Source of the DNA: Calamus simplicifolius | Taxonomy: Eukaryota; Streptophyta; Magnoliopsida; Arecales; Arecaceae | DNA length: 64,000 nt | Reading direction: 5' to 3' | Assembly (NCBI GenBank): GCA_900491605.1 | Contig: UESW01005000.1 | Span: 266,302 to 330,301, forward strand | Shown: piece by piece, positions 57,950-64,000 of the stretch | How the letters are laid out: every line of letters starts with the position of its first letter | Numbering within the stretch: position 1 is the first letter of the stretch | Program-made: the position numbers and the translations under genes | The notes under the pieces: generated by a model | The model's database searches: none | Told to the model about the DNA's origin: nothing | Seen by the model: only the letters and a program-made list of their open reading frames with translations

Positions 57950-58450
57950 ACCTCGTGATCATCCTTATAACCTCCTCTCGATCTCATCGCCTCCAACTCC
58001 TCCTCGCCGAATCTCTCCAGCACCTCCTCTATCCTCACCTTCCCCTCCCTGACCTCCTCCTCCGATATGAAGAGTACCGAGTACCTCATGTAGTTCCTCG
58101 ATCGGCAGGTGCCACGTGTATTGCACGTACGCCGATCCCGGGTGGAAGAACACCGGCACACATCCGGCCACCATCGAGTCGAAGGTCGACATCCTTGTGC
58201 ATGTACGTACGAGTCCCCCTGCGGCTGTAAACAGAACACCGAGCTCTAAAACATCCTCATCATGCTGCTCGATCGGCGAGTGGCACATGCTCTCAGCTCC
58301 CATGTCACACTCCAACAGCTTGCACCGACGAGAGGACTGGCACTGATCCATTATACGATCTCGGATCGAAGTGGTCCGGTGAAGGAGAACAGCCACGGCC
58401 TCTTCAGCCTCCTCATATATCCTCCCTTGCCACGACGCCACGTCACCATC
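57949..58450 (-). pseudogene. MUR3-like xyloglucan galactosyltransferase fragment (GT47)
   Basis: MUR3-type enzymes sit in the Golgi and add galactose to xyloglucan side chains. Read on the minus strand in shifting frames, the fragment shows RLKRPWLFSFTGPLRSEI, then SIRDRIMDQC, CKLLECDMG, FCLQPQGDSY, TFDSMVAGCVPVFFHPGSAY with QYTWHLP, YSVLFISEEEVREGKVRIEE and EEVIRMITRLIY. These are in the order of the C-terminal half of the exostosin-like GT47 domain. At least four frameshifts separate them. The reading ends in the (TA)n tract after RLIY. The N-terminal half and the last residues are missing, cut by LTR B and LTR C. The best explanation is a relic of a host gene caught between transposons. 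Confidence 0.85.
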
Positions 58451-58498
58451 TTAGGAAGGGTGGAAATAAGTCGGATATATATATATATATAGGGTATC

Positions 58499-60821
58499 TG
58501 TCACGCCCCAGACCCTATATTGGATCTAGGGGTGGCAACCCGTCGCATGCCGGGCATGCAAGGCGTCTGAAAATATAACATTTAATACAAGAAGGGGTAA
58601 TAATTATATTTCATCCAATTTAAATGGTTCTTAATACAAACCATAATCATATGCTTTAGGCTACATGCCAAAATACATAATTCAATGGGGTTACAACAAA
58701 GTATTGGATCTAAGTCACTCTGATAGCTACTCCAACTATCCCATATCCCCATCTTCAGTTCTGTTGTTCTGAAAAATATTGTGGGATTTAAATGAGCTCA
58801 CACTCAATAAGTAAGCCAACTATAATATAATGTAATTACTTCATGCTTTTATCAACTCAAAATTTCCATAATAAACGTCTTGTCAAGCTTCCATAATTCA
58901 AATACATTTTACCATGTTATCAAAACATGCATCATGTGCTCAAAATAATTTTGGAAGCAATTGCCATATATAGCATATCAAGAATATACAATTTCAGGAT
59001 AAAACCATTGTATCACTGTAAATAGCATGTAAAAGTGCATTTTTTATACCAATGTCCCACGGCTACACACTATGTACATAGAACCCCCCCCTCGGGTGTA
59101 ACACCCCCCTCGGGTGTATCCTCCATAAATATCCCCTAGGAGTCAGGGTCCTGGAACCAGTGTCATGCACTCACATCCTGCCATATCCAGCTACAACACA
59201 CCCCAAAAGTGTGCTCTTCATATACCCCCCTATGGAGATGGGTCCCGGTGCCATGTGGCATAATATTGCCATATCCTGTCACAGCACATCTCTTGGGTGT
59301 GTGTTCTTTATATACCCCCCTATGGAGTTGGGTCCCGGTGCTAAGTGAGTCATGCAACATATCACATCATATCATATCATAGCGGACCATGGTGGGACAT
59401 ATTAACATATACACAAAGCATCATTTTCATGTCATATTTGCCAAATAGCATGTATATTTATAAAACTTTTAACAATTTCAAAGGTCATGCCAATTGATCA
59501 GTTATCCACATAGATACCCAATTATTTGCAAAATATAATAAATAATAAACTAATCATAGTAAACGCTCATTTGTAAATATTAATACCAATCCATTTTTCT
59601 CATTTTTCAAATAATGCAATATATAACAATATAGCCTTTAAATACACAATTTTTATATTTTAATAATTTATGGAAATTATGATAAATGACTTACTTACCT
59701 TCTGGCGCTAATCCAAAAATGTAATTCGGCTATTTAAGCACCTGGGTACCTACAGCATAAATTTTCCAATTTTTAGTCCCCAAAAATAGCATATTAAAAT
59801 AGCTTTTAACCTCTACCCAGTTTAATCCTGGGGCCAACTTGGGGCTTAAATATCTCCCAATACATAAGCCCAAATGGAAAGATAAAAATATCCCCAGAAA
59901 CTAGAATCAACACTGATCCGGGGTATATTTTTATTTTTCCATTTTTGGCCCAATACATGATCCAAATCGTGGCCCAAAAATTGCTCGTGAGACGGCCCAA
60001 TAGGGCCCAAAAGGGGGGGACGGCCCAGCCGGCCCGCTGAGCCGTTTCCTCCCCGCCTACCCTGTTTCGACCGAAACAGGGGAAGGATTGAGCCGACGGC
60101 CAGGGCCGCCGCCGGCCACCTCCCGGAGGGGCTCGGCTGCGGACGACCGGCCCGGAGCCGGCCGCTGCCGCGATCGAGCTCCTCCCCTTCTCTCTCTCTC
60201 CCTCAATCTCTCTCTGTCTCTCATGATCTCTCCCGCGGTTTTTACCCATGCCGGTGGCATGGCCGGCCACCACGACCGACCGGACCTCCACCGGACGCTT
60301 GCCTCGTGCCAGTGGAGGCCATCGGCCATCGCCCGAGCTCGGCGAGCCAGCGGGCACTCCGCCAGGCCCGAACCAAGCTGCGGAGCGGTTTGGTTCCGCG
60401 ATGAAGGGAGGGCCACCCGGTGACCCTCCAATGCCCCGCTCCGGCCGCCTCGAGCGGCCGAAGCCTCCTCCTCTCTCCCTCCTCCGGCCGCCTCGAGTGG
60501 CCGGGCATGGCAATGGAAGGAATCCCTCCCGATCTTCCTCTCTCTGTCACTTTTCTCTCTGCTGAAACAGTGGGCGGAGAGGGGGAGTTACCTGATGATT
60601 GGTGAAGATGATGGGTGGAGGGGAAGACTCCCTCCTCCCTCCCCATATATAGTAGCGCGGGGAGGACCTCCTCTGCGCTCGTGAGAAGAGGGGCGCCGCC
60701 CTCTTTGACTGGTGGAGCTGGGGAGCCGCCCGCGTGCATGTACGGCTGCGGCGCCTCCCCCTCCTCCGATCCAAGAAGATGGATCCTCACATGGTGAGGA
60801 TCCATGGAAGAACGGAGCTCA
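58499..60821 (-). repeat. 3' LTR of element B
   Basis: The LTR is 2323 bp. On the minus strand it starts TGAGCTCCG after a purine tract and ends GGGGCGTGACA. The GC-rich block (60000-60600) parallels that of LTR A. The AT-rich part shares GAGTGTGAGCTCAT with A. A 91-bp duplication (units at about 59221 and 59312, TATACCCCCCTATGGAG) lies within the intron-like segment. Confidence 0.82.
58769..59698 (-). other. Intron-like segment in LTR B
   Basis: On the minus strand AG|GTAAGTAAG at 59698 and TATTTTTCAG| ending at 58769 bound 930 bp; the preceding GAGTGTGAGCTCAT matches LTR A. Splicing is inferred. Confidence 0.5.
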
Positions 60822-60836
60822 GATCCTCCCCTCCTT
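60822..60836 (-). other. Element B polypurine tract
   Basis: Minus strand AAGGAGGGGAGGATC directly precedes the LTR start at 60821, like the tract of A. Confidence 0.8.
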
Positions 60837-60949
60837 ATAAAATTTCGGCCTCAAAATTGGTGTACTTCGTATAACATTTAGAATCCAAAGCTTTGATCAT
60901 ACGAATAATTATCTTTTCATTTACATATACTAAGAAACAAACAGATAAG

Positions 60950-62336
60950 GATATTTCTTTTTCACTTCCTCCTCGAGCTCCTAAGTAGCTTCCCTCTCAG
61001 AATGGTTACTCCACTGAACCTTGACATAGGGAATGCTACGCCGTCTTAAAACTTGATCCTTGCGGTCCACGATACGCACAGGATGCTCTTCATATGTCAG
61101 ATCATTCCTTAACTACATGGGCTCAAACTGTATCATATGGCTGGGGTCAGAAATGTACTTTCTCAACATAGATACATGAAATACATTATGTACCCCAGAG
61201 AGCACTGGAGGTAATGCCAGGCTATAAGCCACCTCCCCTACTTTGCTCAGAATCTCAAATGGCCCAATGTATCGTGGACTCAATTTACCTTTAATTCCAA
61301 ATCTCATCACATTTTTGGTTGGTGATATCTTCAGAAAGACATGGTCCCCAATCTGAAATTCTAGCTCCCTTCTTCTCACATCGGCATAGCTCTTCTGTTG
61401 GCTCTGAGCTGTGCGGAGTCATTCCTTGATCAACTGTACTTTCTCTACTGTCTGTCGGATCAGTTCGGGGCCCAACAATCTTTTCTCCCCCACATCATCC
61501 CAACATAAGGCAGATCTGCATTTTCTACCATACAAGGCCTCAAATGGAGCCATCTGGATACTGGCTTGGTAATTATTATTATAAGCAAATTCCACTAATG
61601 ACAAGTGGTTGTCCCAAGCACCACCCAAGTCCATCACACATGCTCGCAACATGTCCTCCAGGGTCTGTTTGGTCCTCTCAGATTGCCCATCTGTCTGAGG
61701 ATGAAAGGCTGTGCTGAAGTTCAGTTTGGTCCCCAGAGCTTTATGAAGGCTCTTCCAAAATTAGGACACAAACCTAGTATCCCGATCTGATACAATAGAT
61801 ACGGGAATACCATGAAGTCTCACAATTTGCTCAATATACATGTTGGCCAATCTCTCATTGGAAATCCCAACTCTGAATGGAAGAAAATGGGCTGACTTTG
61901 TCAATCTGTCTACAATAACCCACACCGCATCATTGCTCCTAGGGGTCTTAGGCAGACTAGTCACGAAGTTCATAGTGATCTTCTCCCATTTCCATTGTGG
62001 AATCATCAGAGATTGAAGAGGTCCCGCAGGCCTTTGATGCTCAGCCTTCACTTGCTGACATATTAAACATTTGGCCACATACTGAGCAATCTCTCTTTTC
62101 ATTCCCTTCCACCAAAAATTTTCTTTTAGGTCTCTGTACATCTTGGTGCCTCCTGGGTGCACTGTATAGGGGGAGTAGTGAGCCTCCCTTAGAATCTCTG
62201 CTCTTAGTTCCACCACATTTGGCACACAGAGCCTGCCATCAAATCTCAGGGATCCATCCTCTATTATAGCAAATTCATTTTGAACCCCTGACTTCACAGC
62301 TTCTTTAATCTTTTGCAGGTCCAAGTCTTCTTTCTA
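60950..62336 (-). CDS. Element B integrase and chromodomain
   Basis: Block 62324-61761 has the zinc finger (HYSPYTVHPGGTKMYRDL, CLICQQVKAEH) and core (MNFVTSLP, VDRLTKSAHF, IVSDRDTRFVS). Block 61652-61419 continues with LSLVEFAYNNNYQASI. Block 61379-61113 has GPFEILSKVGEVAYSLALP. The chromodomain follows near 61090-60960 (VKVQWSNHSE) with a stop in it. The first core Asp is Asn in MNFVT. Frame breaks near 61755, 61660 and 61400 prevent one product. Confidence 0.88.
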
Positions 62337-63540
62337 GGAGGACTTGATCCTGTCTAACAGAGTTGGTTGGAGTACGAATGCTGCCACCAGCCCATCGGAC
62401 CGCTGTACTCGCAATCTAACCTCCAACTTCTCAAGGTCCCTCTGGATGTGAGGCTGAGAAGTGATCATAGAAGCTAACTCCGAGGAGGACTTCCTGCTCA
62501 AGGCATCAGCTACCACATTGGCCTTCCCTGGGTGATAGTGCAGGTTTAGGTCATAATCTTTTAGTAGCTCCATCCACCTCCTCTGCCTCAAATTTAACTC
62601 CTTCTGAGTGAAGATGTACTTCAGACTTTTGTGGTCTATGTACACATCACATGACTCTCCATATAGATATTGCCGTCAGATCTTTAAGGCAAAAATCACA
62701 GCGGCCAACTCCAGGTCATGGGTAGGATAATTTTGCTCGTATGGCTTTAGCTGCCTGGAGGCATAGGCTATCACCTTCTCATTTTGCATTAGAACACATC
62801 CCAATCCCTTCTGAGAAGCATCCATAAATAGGGTGAATCCTCCAGATCCTGATGGAAGGGTAAGGACGGGGGCTGATACTAGGCGTTGCTTCAGCTCTTG
62901 AAAACTTCTCTCACACTCCTCAGTCCAGTCAAACTTCGCTTGCTTTTGGGTCAAGCGAGTCAGGGGTAGAGCAATGCGAGAGAAGCCTTCCACAAATCTG
63001 TGATAATATCCAGCCAGCCCCACGAAACTTCTTACTTCAGACACATTGGAAGGCCTACACTAGTTAACAACTGCCTCAATCTTCTTTGGATCCACAGATA
63101 TGCCATCTTTAGATATTATATGACCGAAGAATGATACTTGGCTCAACCAGAAGTCACACTTCTGCAACTTGGCATAAAGCTTCTTCTCCCGAAGAGTTTG
63201 CAGAACAATTTTCAGGTGGTCCACATGCTCCTCATGGCTTTTAGAATACACCAGGATGTCATCAATGAATACCACCACAAACTGGTCCAAGTATGGCTTA
63301 AAGATTCTGTTCATCAAGTCCATAAATGCTGCCGGGGCATTAGTCAACCCAAATGGCATCACCAAGAACTCGTAGTGGCCATACCTAGTCCTGAATGCTG
63401 TCTTAAGCACATCCCCAGCCTTGACCTTGAGTTGATGGTATCCTGACCGAAGATCAATCTTTGAGAATACCCGAGCTCCCTGGAGTTGATCAAATAGATC
63501 ATCAATCCTCGGCAGAGGATACTTGTTCCGCACTGTTACC
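62337..63540 (-). CDS. Element B reverse transcriptase and RNase H
   Basis: Block 63533-63060 holds RT with YPLPRIDDLFDQL, SKIDLRSGYHQL and catalytic FIDD in VVVFIDDILVYSKS. Block 63044-62676 holds VRSFVGLAGYYHRFVEGFS and RNase H with intact MDAS and DLELAAV. Block 62645-62334 begins YIDHKSLKYIF (Asp intact, unlike element A) and ends with ANVVADALSRKS. Stops lie near 63058, 62675 and 62334. Confidence 0.9.
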
Positions 63541-64000
63541 CTATTGATTTCTCGGTAATCAATGCATAGCCGAAGACTTTCATCTTTCTTTTTGACAAAT
63601 AATACTGGAGCACCCCAAGGAGATACACTAGGTCTGATGAATCATCGGTCAAGGAGCTCCTGTAATTAGCTCTTCAACTCTTTTAGCTCAGTCGGGGCCA
63701 TACGGCACGGGGCCTTGGATATAGGTCCAGTGCCAGGGGCCAAATCAATAGTGAACTCAACCTCCCGATCTGGGGGTAGTTCAGTCAAATCGTCTGGGAA
63801 TACATCAGGAAATTCCCGAGCTACTGGAATATCCTCCAACTTGACCTCATCTTGCTGAAGGTCCTTGACCACGGCAAGAAACCCTTGACTACCCTTCTTC
63901 AAATACTTTGCGGCCTGTAGTGCTGACACGAACACCGAGGCCAGATGCTCCTGACTTCCAGTAAAACTGAATTCAAGTTGATTAGGAATTTTGAAAATCA
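63541..64000 (-). CDS. Element B protease-RT linker (partial)
   Basis: Block 63935-63666 encodes SQGFLAVVKDLQQDEVKLED, then PVAREFPDVFPDDLTELPPDREVEF and MAPTELKELK, the linker before RT. Two stops follow near 63665 and 63640 before FIRPSVSPWGAPVLFVKKKD. The protease core lies beyond 64000. Confidence 0.85.

Larger units (their letters stand above)
58499..64000 (-). mobile_element. Ty3/gypsy chromovirus B (continues beyond window)
   Basis: Same family as element A, opposite strand: protease end, RT, RNase H, integrase and chromodomain run from 64000 down to about 60950, then a purine tract and the 3' LTR. Gag and the 5' LTR lie beyond 64000. It is better preserved than A at the RNase H active site. 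Confidence 0.9.

Noticed and set aside
57732..58239. ORFs with runs of Ile-Tyr
   Set aside because: Translation of the (TA)n microsatellite joined to pseudogene or LTR sequence.

Overview
This is a stretch of a plant nuclear genome, most likely from a monocot with a large, repeat-rich genome. Evidence: nearly all of it is LTR retrotransposon, and the one host gene has canonical GT-AG introns and a GC-rich first coding block. The species cannot be named from the sequence. No prokaryotic, organellar or RNA gene was found.

Layout. 1-9710: a Ty1/copia Sirevirus-like element on the minus strand (S1), with LTRs, PBS, polypurine tracts, a broken gag-pol and a third ORF between pol and the 3' LTR. 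It sits inside the gag of a Ty3/gypsy chromovirus on the plus strand (A, 9711-15898). 15899-18847: unassigned. 18848-21629: 5' part of a decayed small copia element (D), cut by a second Sirevirus-like element (E, plus strand, 21630-31569). 31570-37026 is a mosaic of LTR pieces: a Tat-like LTR fragment (T2), a long gypsy-like LTR (G), and the 3' end of an S1-family copy (S3). 37027-38670: AT-rich DNA and the promoter of the host gene. 38671-42730: ten exons of an IWS1/SPN1-like elongation factor gene, with a 2-base deletion in exon 7 and no recognisable last exon before the next transposon. 44894-57900: a nearly complete Tat-lineage gypsy element (C) with dual RNase H, a hairpin-rich tandem array and an antisense ORF. 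57949-58450: a broken fragment of a MUR3-like xyloglucan galactosyltransferase. 58499-64000: a second copy of the A-family chromovirus (B), minus strand, running off the window.

The most interesting signal is non-coding. S1, its relative S3 and the G LTR carry arrays of a short palindromic motif (consensus GGAGTCGACTCC and variants) whose cores lie 20-23 bp apart, with gaps of about 41 or 51 bp, i.e. near whole numbers of helical turns. The array occurs upstream of the TATA box in the LTR, and again inside S1, directly upstream of a CT-rich leader and the third ORF. Element E has the same arrangement with an unrelated palindrome (GCCTATATAGGC type) at 30-32 bp spacing. Two families thus keep the same positions and helical phasing while using different motifs, which suggests a shared promoter/enhancer module, or a packaging signal, that also drives ORF3. 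Other notable items are a five-hairpin, roughly 126-bp repeat in C, a 13-bp/65-bp higher-order repeat in the C LTRs, and a conserved intron-like segment inside three chromovirus-type LTRs.
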